Shown here: positions 11,307 to 22,509 of the stretch, piece after piece
How the letters are laid out: every line of letters begins with the position of its first letter
Position numbering within the stretch: the first letter of the stretch is position 1
Source: Psilocybe azurescens
Taxonomy: Eukaryota; Basidiomycota; Agaricomycetes; Agaricales; Agrocybaceae
Assembly (NCBI GenBank): GCA_023853785.1
Contig: JAJIRX010000730.1
Location: 285,476 to 349,475, forward strand
Direction of reading: 5' to 3'
DNA: 64,000 bases
Position numbers and translations under genes: made by a program
The notes under the pieces: model-generated
What the model was told of the DNA's origin: nothing
The model's database searches: none
Seen by the model: the letters and a program-made list of their open reading frames with translations, nothing else

Positions 11307-13195
11307 TCATCCTCTTTGTGTCGCCTCATAAACTCCTAGGGCGGCTTGAATTTAAATGCGTTAAATAATCAAATATTACAAAGAATCTGTGTAATGCTTT
11401 ACCTCCAATTGGCTCTGGGTCGTCCGCATTGAGGAACACAATGCGCCTTTCTACATTCTGCCCAAGGATGCCCCGGAGACCATTTCGAAGAACATCCTCG
11501 AATTGTGGATAGAACACTACCATCCTGCAGATAGGTGTAGTACATTAATCATACAAGCTCTCCAACAAAAAATGGTCCATTGACTTACTCCCCGGTGAAA
11601 GAAACTACAATTGGATCCGTGCGGTCTCGTGCGTAGCCCGCTTGTGTGACCAGGGCGGCAATGGCGCAGGCACACAGTCTGATAGCTCGATTGGAGACCA
11701 ATTGCGACACAGAACGAACAATCTCAGCGTCCTCATCTCTGATGATATTCAGGGCAATGCCGTGATCAGCGAGGACCTTTCGAATCTCGCCTGGAGAATT
11801 CGCCGCATCGAGCAGGGGAAGGCATCTGCTATTGAAGCTTCCAGCGTTCTGGATACCGCTGGTGGTGCCGATTGAAAGAGCAGAGGGTGACTTCTGCTCG
11901 ATGGAAACCAGGATTCGGCGGACGAGTTCGCCTAGGAAAATCCAGGATATGAGTTTCTCGTACAATTCGATGCCTGGTTCGCGACTATCTTCGTCCATGC
12001 TGTAATCGATGTCGGTGAGTGGCAAGATATTCCTCTGAGAAAGAAAGAATAAAGCCATGTCAGATGCGATGAGTAGGTCTACTAATAGGAAGCATGTGAC
12101 ATTACATTGCTATATCCACCTAGTTCAGTGTTGACGATCATCCGAGCGCTGGTCTGCCTGCCTAATTTGGTTATCTTCGCGGTATCCTCGACGTATGCGA
12201 CGTTAGTCCCAACACCAAAGATTGCCGCTGTATTGATATTGGCGTCAAAGAGGTCTACCTGATAAAAGAAAAGGACGTACACATGTAGCAGTTTTGAGCA
12301 GGGTGACCGTATGATTCGGAGAGTAAGACTGTGACGGTCTATAAAGTGAATATATTTTAGTCCTTAAGTTCGCCAGTCAAGAACATAAAAATACTGACGT
12401 CGTTGACGATTGCTCCGCATTTAAGGTCCAATCCCCTGCGAACAAAAGCAGCTTCTAGCAGCTCGTTTACCTCGAGACCAGGGCCGTCTCGAAGATTGAG
12501 TCCTTTCCCCCAGGTGACGAGTGTTGCCCTGTTAATGTTCGTTCTCTGGACGGTGAAAGGGAAAGAAAAGCCAATTGGTGTTTGGGGTGCGGGTCGTATC
12601 CCGTGTTCATTGAGAAATGAGTCGACCGATATGGCGACCTGATCTGTTATTATGTTCATATTAGTACTTGAACCGTGAAACCAGATGCAAACGTTGACCA
12701 AAATATCCAGCGGATGTTCCGGAGAAGGCTTCGTTGGGGATCTGGAAAACCGTCTCTCGCCGAGAGGATTTGTTGTTACCGTAAAGGGTGATTTCGGAAA
12801 TTCGTCTGCGTCAAATGGTTGAGCAATTGCAAGCAGCAGCGATTGTGAAACTTACAAGCTCCTCCATATAATATCGATGCTTAGAAATGTCCTAGACAGA
12901 GGTCATCAGCAGAGGTCAGCAGATATAAAGGACAACCTTACCCGGCCTCGCTACCATCGGGGACGTGGGTGACATAGGTAGGTCTGGGTTTAACTATGTG
13001 GGCAACGGAACACAGGCTTAACGGATAGTGAGATGACTCTTACACCATTGCCACTGGGCGATTGAACTCCCTCAGACCAGCATTGAACTCTTCTACGAAG
13101 GAGTTAGTGATTTCGACCAACTTAGTGTCAGAGAGTTGAAATGGAGCTGTGATGTCGTCTAGAGCAGCACGAGCAGCAGTTGATATTCCGGACAT
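11307..13195 (-). CDS. Hexokinase-family protein, probably GlcNAc kinase type, altered phosphate motif
   Basis: Ten exons, all in phase (13195..13044, 12983..12942, 12891..12856, 12805..12699, 12643..12399, 12338..12281, 12227..12106, 12034..11589, 11524..11403, 11344..11307), give 455 aa. Family landmarks: MVPTYVTHVPDGSEAGTFL, IGFSFPFTVQRTNINRATL, VTWGKGLN, catalytic Asp in AIVNDT, IFGVGTNVAYVE, NTELGG, LGELVRRIL, FTGEMVVFYPQFE and the C-terminal PIGAAL. The glycine motif expected as DxGGTNLR reads DIIWRSLR instead, so the Gly-Gly that contacts ATP phosphate is missing. Codons GGA GGA are still visible one frame over, as if two indels cancel. The partner gene is the adjacent deacetylase. The product may be catalytically dead or regulatory; family assignment is firm. 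Confidence 0.85.
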
Positions 13196-13489
13196 GGTTT
13201 GCACACACAAGAAAAGTTGTCGGGGCGATTCTTATATAAATTTTCTCTGCTACCCGTAATACAGGTATTTTCTGTCATAGGCTCAGAGTAGAGGGGTCTG
13301 GTAATAAATTTTACAGCCATTCTCACACCAAGGGGTTTGGACAAAATGAGAAGAAATACTACTATTGCCTACCAATCATGATATTCTACGATAGAAGCAA
13401 ATTCAAATGAATTAAATTGGAACTTACTTCCCACAGATTCGGTACTCCATCCACCTGCCGAGGACAACATAAGGATGAAACATGGAAAG

Positions 13490-14560
13490 TCTATGATTTA
13501 GGCGCCAATTGTAATGAATGAAAGGCACAACGGTCATCCGTCTGTCAAAGGTCATGTTTTTGGGGTGATAATCCAGATATGGAAAGGTCATAGGGCGAAC
13601 GTTTAGCAGAGGCGCGGCCCTAACATTCTCTTAGGTGTAAATTCTATTTTTGTACGCTTGGGCGTCAATTGTGTGCCGGTGCCACCACGACGTACAGACT
13701 GCGGGAATACAGCTCCTGTTCTATATGGAAGATAAGGAACTATGAATAGTCCGAATATGAGTAGCCAATCGGCGGGTACAGAGGCTCTGTGTTTCTCATA
13801 TTTAATTAAAGAGGGCGTGTACAGAAGACAACAAGTGTACGCATGTTTACAACCGGGTCTGGCGCAGCCCCGGTTTCGTCTACAGTTTCCTCGGATGTAC
13901 TATGAAGAAAAAAATAACTATAAGCCGTTGATTTGAACGTCCCCACGCTCATGGAATGCTGCTACAGAGTCTGAGTTTAGCCATCGTACTGCCAGTGAGA
14001 ATGGATAATGGTATTTCAACACAACGCTAACTGCTAAGTCTACTTGTTTAATCAATACCAGATTTAACAGACTTTCAATGACAAGCTAGCATTTAGCTTT
14101 AGAAATTTCCTGATGAAGGCGTGGGATAGAATACACTAAATGTTTATCTTCATGACAGAAGCCACCCAAGAAGTACATGAGAGCTGGAGTATATTCCGAG
14201 GCGCTCTTCTTCCACGACTCTTGAATGGAAGTATGCCATCTGTCAAATTTCGAGGGGTAGAAATGAATGAAATAATTGTTCCAATTGAGTAGACTATTGG
14301 TATAAGATGAGCACATGAGCGCCCAAATCACGAGAAGATAGTCTATTGGTTCATCTGCATGTCAAATGTCAAATTTGAGGGTAGTAAGACTTGAGTAAGT
14401 CGTATATGGACCAGTCACAAGGTGTTAGTCTGATATACATACTACCACCGACTCCAGACTTTCTTTCCAATACTAATCACATCGTGGTCTTCTCTATTTT
14501 TGAATGCCCTTCTAGATTGAAACTGACGGGAAGGGAGGCCCGCATATTCGATCTTTATTC
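13490..14560. repeat. ~1.1 kb diverged direct repeat, copy 2
   Basis: Second copy of the repeat at 5690..6780, same orientation, about 7.8 kb away. The matching anchors are GTGTGCCGGTGCCACCACGA at about 13672, AGCCAATCGGC at about 13764, TGTACGCATGTTTAC at about 13837, TTTGAGGGTAGTAAGACTT at about 14372 and CCGACTCCAGACTTT at about 14447. Frames such as 14331..14086(-) are not conserved in the other copy. Confidence 0.75.
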
Positions 14561-15039
14561 AGATTGGGGTACTGCATTAGTTATTATGGAAATTAATTTT
14601 GCAAAAAAAGCAAAAAAAAAAAGAAACGGAAACCTATGTCCTCTTTCTCAAAATTCTGTCACAATTTCTTTCCATCTCAGGCTAAATTTAGGCGCCAACT
14701 CTTGCTTTAAGTATCCAAAAATCGGCCCGAAACCGGAAAACGCGGGAAAATCTAAAACTTTTATACCTAAATTACTGATGTGATGTTATGTGGTGTATTT
14801 TGTAAAGCCGAAGTTGGAAATGGAGTTTTGGTGGATGTGAACTTGCCTAAATGTGAGAACGCACCTGCTGTACTAAATGCATAAAAGAGGGACACCGTCT
14901 GTGGAGGCGACTTCCCGACACCGATCTACTTCTCTCAGTATTTTGCCACACTAAGTACCAGTTAGTATAGGTTTGTGTGATCCTTGACATCCTATTCATT
15001 TGCCATAATAACTGACTATCCGTCTCTACTCTCAGGAGA
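14561..15039. other. Upstream region of next gene
   Basis: Contains an A-rich tract (14600-14630) and a TATA-like ATAAAAG at 14881-14887, about 150 bp before the start codon at 15040. No gene was seen. Confidence 0.45.
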
Positions 15040-15684
15040 ATGCACTACAGCACGGCTCTCTTTAACAGCCTGCCCTCTCTCCAGACCGCCGAGGAGCAGT
15101 TCAGCTCCAAAGATGCCAAGCAGCACCTCGAAGGGTCCATCCGCAAGATCTTCCTCGACTTCGACGTGCAGACCAAGTACGGGTTGGCCCTCCTACACAA
15201 CCATTTCCCACTCAAGGAGGGCCAGCGGCTCGTCGACTACCACAGTACAGCGACCGCATGGGAAGTCGACGATGACGTCTCTGTAGTTTCCCGCAAGTAC
15301 AATGGCCAGGTCGTCCCACGGGCGTATATGTTCGAAAAGGACGACATCATTCCGTACGAGTTCACCTTTGTGTCGGGTTCCGTCGAGGAAGATCCTGTTT
15401 CCGGCGACGTGCCATTCTTCAATGCACTCAATCAGACGCTGACCTCCCTTGGGTTGGAGAAACTGTTCGGCGTTCGGGATTTACAAGACTACGATAGCGA
15501 AAAGACCGTCGAGATCACAGAGGGGGAGGCGAACATCATGCTTCCACGCAGCACCGAGACCTTCACCGACGCCACTCTCCTCGAAGCACTCTGGGTCTTT
15601 GGCCCAAAGACGACGCCTTGCTACTGCGCCTGCTACTGCTTCAGACCGTACTGCGGCTGCGGGCACCATGTCAACCATTACTAA
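15040..15684 (+). CDS. Conserved fungal protein of unknown function, 214 aa
   Basis: Single uninterrupted exon. I recognise the style of a widespread uncharacterised fungal family (TKYGLALLHNHFPLKEGQR; VVPRAYMFEKDDIIPYEF; EALWVF). No signal peptide or membrane segment was seen. The C-terminus after LWVFGPKTT is unusual: about 20 residues rich in Cys, His and Tyr (PCYCACYCFRPYCGCGHH), a plausible metal-binding tail. GC-rich codon use contrasts with the AT-rich flanks. Function is not assigned. Confidence 0.75.
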   Translation: MHYSTALFNSLPSLQTAEEQFSSKDAKQHLEGSIRKIFLDFDVQTKYGLALLHNHFPLKEGQRLVDYHSTATAWEVDDDVSVVSRKYNGQVVPRAYMFEKDDIIPYEFTFVSGSVEEDPVSGDVPFFNALNQTLTSLGLEKLFGVRDLQDYDSEKTVEITEGEANIMLPRSTETFTDATLLEALWVFGPKTTPCYCACYCFRPYCGCGHHVNHY

Positions 15685-16381
15685 GGAACATCGGTCATAT
15701 ACGTGAGGTATAAGGCAAGTTTAAATGTTCTTCAGTAATTTGGACTAGATGCATTGGCTAACTGAAGATCAACAAGAAGCATTCAAGAGTCAACTGATTC
15801 CATACGCTCCCAATTCAAACCCACTTAAGTAGTCCTTGGCGGATCATTATGTACCGAGTTTTGTATGAACAGGTCAAAGTTTTTCTATGCATTGCTTCCA
15901 AATGAAATTGTTAGGCTCGCTATTAGTGTTGACATCGACCGATCCATCGTTAGGTCACCAAATGACTCAGATAACAATCACAGCTCAACGCTCAAACTGG
16001 TTCGTTCAGATACCCTCCAATTTACATATAAAATCCGCCGCTCGGTGGATGGTTATCCAAATTGGAATGTTGCTCCAATGAAGATGCAGAGAATCCCTTT
16101 CCTGTGCTTAAACACCCAATGTAAGGCGAGTTTGTCCACTTTCTGTTGCAATCCCTATGAGACTTGACTTAGCATAAGTCCTAAATCTCGTGCTTAGTCC
16201 GTTATAGACCCGATTTACATAGCTGTTAAGGCTTTAAAGATGGAAGTCCAAAATGACCTAGACTTCCATCGAGATTGTTGACAAAAATTAACTGTCGGAA
16301 CTCGAGGTTGTGCAAGACCTAATCAAGGCCGATTCCGAGCTTGTGTGTTAAATTGGGTTGGTCTTATTATCCAATGTGAAC
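15685..16381. other. Intergenic, nothing recognised
   Basis: About 0.7 kb with only short frames (15865..16167 and overlaps) that lack family features. Confidence 0.45.
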
Positions 16382-16386
16382 AAAAA
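16382..16386 (-). terminator. RNA polymerase III terminator of tRNA-Ser
   Basis: Run of five A on the plus strand, read as TTTTT on the transcribed strand, 14 bases past the 3' end of the tRNA. Confidence 0.7.
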
Positions 16387-16399
16387 GTATTCAACAATA

Positions 16400-16481
16400 C
16401 GACGCCAGCAGGATTCGAACCTGCGCCCTCAAAGAGGAACAGATTTCTAATCTGTCGCTGTAACCACTTAGCTATGGCGCC
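16400..16481 (-). tRNA. tRNA-Ser (anticodon AGA)
   Basis: An 82-nt cloverleaf without an intron. The acceptor stem GGCGCCA pairs with TGGCGTC (one G-U pair) and the discriminator is G. The A box lies around TAGCTAAGTGGT and the B box is GGTTCGAATCC. The anticodon stem ACAGA/TCTGT closes the loop TTAGAAA, placing AGA at positions 34-36. A long variable arm with hairpin CCTC-TTT-GAGG is diagnostic of class II serine tRNA. Confidence 0.95.
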
Positions 16482-16883
16482 ATATGATTGTGGCTCGATC
16501 ACTGCCACCACATCATGTAACCTAGCCTTCCAAGCTCGAACAAGGACACATAGGGACATATCAAGGTCAGAGATGCACAGTAATCATATTTCATGAGATA
16601 CAGCGGAAATCGATCGAAAGAGACAAGACATGCGAAGCTATAAGGTACGCAAAGTTGTGGATATGGGAGTAAATTCCTTTTAGGAAAGGCCATGGATCAT
16701 CGATCAACTTCGGATCATGTCATTGCTTTGTCATTGCTTGAGAGTGGAAATTTGAATACAATTACAAAAGGATAAAGTCCGACATCCTATTTTCAGTTTT
16801 TTTCCACCTATGGCTTCACCCAGGGCGCCAAACCACTGTCTGAACATTACATGCACACTTCCCTGAATCCTGGTCCCATATCC

Positions 16884-19485
16884 TCACACTTTAACCCTCC
16901 TAACCTCCCATCTAACCTTACTCTCCCTCTCCTTCACTCCTTCTCCGTCTCCTGCGGTGTTCCCATCCCTTACAAGAACCACAACCTTCCTATCCCCACC
17001 CGCCCCAGCACCCGGAGCAGTCTCCCAATGATCCACCCTTCGCAGCTTCCGGCACTTCCACGCCAGCAGACTCGCAATCTCATCGTTCTTGCGCAAGCGA
17101 CTGCGCTCCATCATAGATATGTTGGGGCTGATGTGCGGCAGCGGCGGGATTGAGACTGGTGTTATCGGGTTACCGTGTGTGGAGGGGGAATTGGATATGG
17201 AGTCGGCGGTATCGTGGATGTGGTACACATGTGCATGCGCGGCTTGTCCACCTCCACCTCCACCTGTTCCCATGTTGCCACCAGCACCGGTGTTGCTCGT
17301 AGTCATCCCTGAACCAGAAACACCACCCGCGCCGGGGCCCGAACCAGCAACAGACGACACCTCATAGAAGAACCTAACACCATGCATGCTAACCAGGTCC
17401 GGCAGCGTGGCCATCAGATCCGTCCACTCCAACATATTCCGCTCTACAACACCACCACTCCCGCCGTTTCGCTCGCCGCTCGCCCCAATCCTCCGCCCGA
17501 CGTCGAGATACTGCACGCCGGGGAGACACCCCACCAGGCGCTTAACTTCGTCGATATCGTGCCATCCGAGAAGCTCTACACGGCGAATGCCGGCGCCTGC
17601 GCCTGTTTGTTTGAGGTTGTGTATAAACGCTGCGTCTGGCCCCATAGACAATGAGTTTGAATTGGACAGAGCGGGAATGTGTCCGGAAAGCTTGAAGCCC
17701 TTGATAATTTCCAACGGTCTCGGCCGAGCGTCGCCAGACAGAGGTGGGCATTGCAAAATGGCGTTGATCACGTCCCTCGAGGCCTTGATTTCTCGCAGAC
17801 GAGGCAGAGACCCTGCAGGGAGCTTAAGAGGGCTCGATCCGTTCCCATTCCCGTTCGCAATGCCATTTCCATTTCCTCCAGACTGTATGACAACATCCAG
17901 ATGAAGCACCTCCAGCATCGCATGGGCTGCTAAGAAAGCAGACGGCGCCGCAGGAGATATACATCGGAGGTTTGTGAGCGAAAGATGCGTGAGGAGGGCA
18001 AACCGCGGGAGAGTGTCGACTAGAGAGTTTGCGAGGAAGTCATCTGCGAGAGGCCGGGCGCGTTGGGCTACTGTCGCGTTGGGCATGACCATATGAGCCT
18101 GTGCGGTTCCTCCTGATGTGCGCGGTGTGATGTACGCAATTTCAATGTTCTATGGAAGTTGAAGGACATTAGTATTGTTCAAGATGAAGGCGCCTTACGG
18201 ATAAAATCATACCTTTAGATTTGAGCATTGATACAACATTGCGGAAATACGAGTGAGCTCGGGTAACTTGGACGCTCCATAACTGTGAGGTGTCGAGCGA
18301 AATACCACACTTTCCATTGCCAACAACTAAAGGGACAGCATGAGAAGTGCACATCGACGTAGATAAGGGGAAAGAGTGTGTCACACGACGTACACCATTC
18401 GTAGAAACCCTGGTTCTTATCAGTCCCTTATTCGCGTTTCTCCTCGAGTCATGCTCTACCTCAGATCCGCTGCTTTCTTCCTCACTCTCCTCATCCACGC
18501 CGGCCCAGAGCCCACTTCTCGGCCCAAATACCAGGTTATCACATATCTCAATCGACCTCAAATGCTCAGCGCGCATCATAAGCGCTGGCCAGACGCGCGC
18601 GATTGAAATTGGAGAATGGTTGCAGGACCACTTAAACTCTTTTAAACCTGTCATACGAAGAAGAGCTGAAGCGAGGTAGCGCTCCTGTTTAGTGTGCATG
18701 CGGAGCTCGTCGTCCGTAGATTCCAGATCTGTGCCTCCCCCTAAAGTGGCTGAGGAGGAAGATTGCATGATTGTGCGTGGGATCAGCATCGTTGAAGGAC
18801 GATGGGGACCGTTGTGCACAGCATTGGACGAGGCTGGAGTGCGCTCATCGATGATTTCGAGCTTGCGTACGTTACGGGCGAGCGAGCGGTGCGTGGTGAG
18901 ATGGTTCCAAACGCCGATAGAGGACACCTTGCAGCGAATGACACGATACTCGAAGTGTCTTGGGAACACGATGTCGTACAATCGCTTGCAACCTAACCCG
19001 AAGTTAACCAAATCCTTTCTCGAATCGACATGCGAGAGGATGGCGTCTATAATCTCGGTAGGCTGTTGGATGAGGCCGAGACCGAGGCCGGGAGAGGATA
19101 TGACTGCCGAGTTATCGGTAAGAATCACGTTGGGCGATAACACACGCACGCCATGATAAACAAATGGGTCGAGGACGCTGACAAGATGTATCGAGAGCGC
19201 GTGTTCAGCTGGCGTCAGCTTAAACTGGCAACCACCAATTCGTGTGGGGAGCGATGTCAGGAGCTTCAGGAGCACTGTGAGTGCATTTACAGGGTCCGTA
19301 CGAGGATGGTCGCTCAGTGATGTGCTTATCGATTGATATGAACCATTCAGTTGGGGCTTGCGTGCGCGGGCGGTACGAGTGGTAGCTGGAGATGTGGGCT
19401 TGAGCTCAGGCTTTGGAGGAACGACTTTGGCCTTGGGACGTGTTTTGACGCTAGACAGCGGGGCGGGACGGGAAGGGGGAGGCAT
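16884..19485 (-). CDS. Large F-box protein, ~850 aa
   Basis: Exons 19485..18199 and 18149..16884 are joined by a 49-bp intron (GTAAGG...CCATAG), phase 0. The F-box is in exon 1: QQPTEIIDAILSHVDSRKDL followed by VNFGLGCKRLYDIVFPRHFE. A leucine-rich C-terminal region follows (LPRFALLTHLSLTNLRCI; AMLEVLHLDVV), together with a Gly/Asn-rich low-complexity insert and a Gly-rich stretch. The N-terminus is Pro/Lys-rich. The frame stays open to 19695 without an ATG, so I start at the first in-frame ATG (19485); an upstream exon is possible. Expected role: substrate adaptor of an SCF ubiquitin ligase; the substrate is unknown. Confidence 0.8.
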
Positions 19486-20263
19486 TTCCCGCTGGAAGGG
19501 AAAACAAAGTGTGTCCAAGCCATATATGCCTGACTTGATAGCCTGGGAGCCTCTGGGAGCTGTACATAACCTGCGCAGTTTGTCCGCATGGTTCCTGATG
19601 CGGTGTGAAACTATGTCAGGGTCATCATTTGTGACGACGGAATAGGCAAGTAACGTGTCAGGTGATATGACATGACGCGCTCGGAGTTCTTGCAACGCGC
19701 GTCGCGTCGCTTCTCTCTCTTAACCAATTCAAGCATAGATGGAAGGCTTGGATACTACCGCTACTAAAGACTTACTACACATACAAATGCCAATCTACGT
19801 CTCTGACTTTTCTATCTTTATCATCTGCATCATGGATTTGTCAGAAAACTGTGTGGCACAATCATCCATGGACTACGTGGACCACTGCATCGAACAACCA
19901 TGGGTACTTGTTATAGCTATTTTTTAGATTTTGTGAGTAGAACTTGACATACCCCTAAAATTTATCTTCTTCCTGGCACTAAATTTCAAGAATTACCAAA
20001 GGCCTTGAAGCCTCAAGCTTCAAGTCCCGTCGTTCATTGTGGCACCGTGGCACCGTCACTATTTCAGCCGAGTGACGTGAAAGTATCTCCCATTATCATT
20101 ACTGTAACAATGGTTTGGCCCTCCCAAGCGTGATTTATGGCCCGTTCTTTATCAATGGCCCCCTCTTTCACATATAAGTACGCCTGTTGTTTTCCAAATC
20201 AGATATTCCCCACTTTTCGTCGTCTCCTTGCCTTTCCATCCCGTCTCTCTAAATTTCCGGATT
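19486..20263. other. Intergenic between divergent genes
   Basis: Probably holds promoters of the F-box gene (-) and the next gene (+). A short direct repeat GTGGCACC(GTGGCACC) sits near 20039-20057. No gene was recognised. Confidence 0.4.
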
Positions 20264-21701
20264 ATGCCATCTGCAAACCATTTAAGCACTGTCACCACTT
20301 TCTCCGACTGGAGCCATGCAGATCGTGTAGCTATTGATGAGTCTGAAGCGTCTGCAGCCTGGGCCGCTATTCAAAACACTCACCTCGAAGATCAAGACCT
20401 CCATGGTGCTCAGCAACGAAACTCAGTGGCATCCATATCCACTCAGCCTCGTGGCTGGTATGGACCCCACGTCTCTCGATATCCACCACCTCCCCCGCGG
20501 CCGCCCATTCCTGTTCCAAGACCCACCACCATACTTTCCACCCAGGAGGTGCTCCCTTCCCAATTGTCTAGCTCAAGCTATGTTACACCTTACGTCGAAC
20601 CTTCCTCTAGCTACAACGACAATCACTACATCCGCAGGAGATCAGTCGGCGATGATGCATCGGAAGAGTTCCCTCCACGTAACGATCCACTCACTCCTCG
20701 AAAGATGGGTGGAGACGTACCGTATCCGTATAACAGCACAGGCTCCTTCTCCGCGGCTGGGTTCCAGTTGAAGAGGGATTCCCTCTCTCCTTATCCACCC
20801 TCAGGGTCTTCGACCAGCTCAGGCGATCAACCCCTCAAGATGCCTCGTAGAAGTGGCCTTGTACTGTCAGCAGCAAGCACCCCTCTCATTGAATATAAGG
20901 AGGAGCAGTTCCCGGAATATAAGTACCAGGTGACTATTCTCGATTGTATTCTGAATTCCATATTTTTGGCATCTGACGATTTTCTCATTCAGGCCAACGA
21001 CCTCGTCGAAGTCTTCATAGTGATTACCAAGATCAACGGAAGAGATATTCCCAGGTGGATAATGGGAACCGTCAACAGCTCTGACATTCTTCCTGGATGG
21101 ACCGCCGTGAGTTTACGACACATCTCTAAAGCTTCTGTTATTCATATCTTCATGGGACTGGCAGACAGGTGATAGAACCTACGATATACGATATCGCATC
21201 AAATATTACCACCCACAAAACCCATCGACGGAAATATGGGGGATTTTTAGTAATGTTGAGATTCGCCGGCTCGTTCCTCGTTTGAGTAACACGCCTTGGC
21301 CGGTAGAGGGTGTAAGTTCCAGCTTTTCTATGTATAATTTGCGTCTCCTTACAAGCTGATTGTTGTCTTGCTGTATAGACTCTGCTCTTCGTTAGAACAA
21401 AGATTTTCGACGCCTCTGAAGGCAAACCGAGGAGCACATGGTTTCCGTGCGTATGTTACGTGAGTTACGTCCTGCAAATCAATCCTTCAGAACAAATACC
21501 CACAGTCATCTCTAGGACTACGGTGTCATCGCAATCGTAGGCGATTACACGAACGCCGTTGTGCCCTCCGATAGTCGCTTCAGATCGTGCACTGAGAAGG
21601 CACTCAATGAGATGCGGAGAGATGGGTCGAGGCTTCTTTTTCCTTGGTCCGATTTTGACGAGTTTCTTGGATCTATCGAGCGACCTGTGTTTAGGCGCTA
21701 A
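20264..21701 (+). CDS. Hypothetical protein, 397 aa, disordered N-terminus
   Basis: Exons 20264..20929, 20993..21106, 21165..21311, 21379..21459 and 21516..21701 are all phase 0. Residues 1-220 are rich in Pro, Ser and Tyr with a poly-Pro run (YPPPPPRPP), so probably disordered. The C-terminal ~170 residues look folded: ANDLVEVFIVITKINGRDIP, PRWIMGTVNSSDILPGWTA, RTYDIRYRIKYYHPQ, WGIFSNVEIRRLVPRLS and DYGVIAIVGDYTNAVVP. I do not recognise the domain. The alternation of basic and aromatic strands recalls chromatin-reader-like beta barrels, but that is speculation. Confidence 0.75.
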
Positions 21702-22071
21702 GCTACCACTTCGGAAATATCTATGCAAGCCTCGACCTTCTATGATTGATTATGATATCTATTCTAGACCCTATATGTTATTGAATTCCGGGATATTCTT
21801 ATACAATTTATGCTGTTCGGCGTGTTATATACTACATTATGATTTATATTCAATACGTTGTCAGTTAGAAATTATGGAGAACCGCATGAAGCCCCATAAA
21901 ATGCTTCGATCTCGGGTTTAATGGTCACGTTCACTGAGAACTTTACTATTTCTATTGGGAATGGACTGGCCTTACGGATATGTATATCTAATTTTCTTAT
22001 TTTCACTGTCTTCGTAACTCTGTTCGTCTAATCCTATCCCTAGGTGTTTGACCGGATGCTACCCAAGTTGC

Positions 22072-22445
22072 TCATTTGCAGTCAATGGCGGTGCCGATTG
22101 TAGCTCCAGGGAGTGTCTGAATACAGGTAATTGATGTTAGCGCTGCTAGAAAGCAAGGATGGTGGGATCACACACAAGGTGGGAACAGCAAGCAGTAACT
22201 TGTCGGACGCCACAATCAGCATCGGTGAGGACACAGTTTACTTTTGCAGTCAGACTGTCAGTTTCCAACTCAATATTCTGGACTTGAGACTACTCACTGC
22301 CAGCTTTTCCTTCGGGTGTGACGCTTGGGACGATGATATCGCAGCAGTAGGACTTGCAGGCAGCGGTGTCAGTAGCAACCGCCGAGGCCATGAATGGCAA
22401 AGTGGCCTGGAGGAGGACGAGAGCAATGGCAGAGGTGAATTTCAT
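22072..22445 (-). CDS. Small secreted protein with hydrophobin-like cysteine order (85 aa)
   Basis: Exons 22445..22298, 22240..22176 and 22116..22072. A signal peptide spans residues 1-22 (MKFTSAIALVLLQATLPFMA). The mature part has eight cysteines in the order C-CC-C-C-CC-C, the hydrophobin signature, with spacings of about 3, 16, 6, 7 and 15 residues. The loops are shorter than in classical class I hydrophobins, so this is a hydrophobin-like or degenerate member. A TATA box lies 56-64 bp upstream. Expected location: cell wall or surface. Confidence 0.65.
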
Positions 22446-22500
22446 TTCGAGTGTGCTAAAGGGCCGTCGAATGGGTAACTTTCTGATGTGCCACGTCTGC

Positions 22501-22509
22501 CTTTTTATA
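22501..22509 (-). promoter_or_regulatory. TATA box of hydrophobin-like gene
   Basis: TATAAAAAG on the minus strand, about 56 bp before the ATG at 22445. Confidence 0.55.

Noticed and set aside
14086..14331. 81-aa minus-strand frame inside repeat copy 2
   Set aside because: The frame is not preserved in repeat copy 1.
16323..16596. Open frames across the tRNA-Ser gene on both strands
   Set aside because: They overlap a structurally complete tRNA with A and B boxes and a Pol III terminator.
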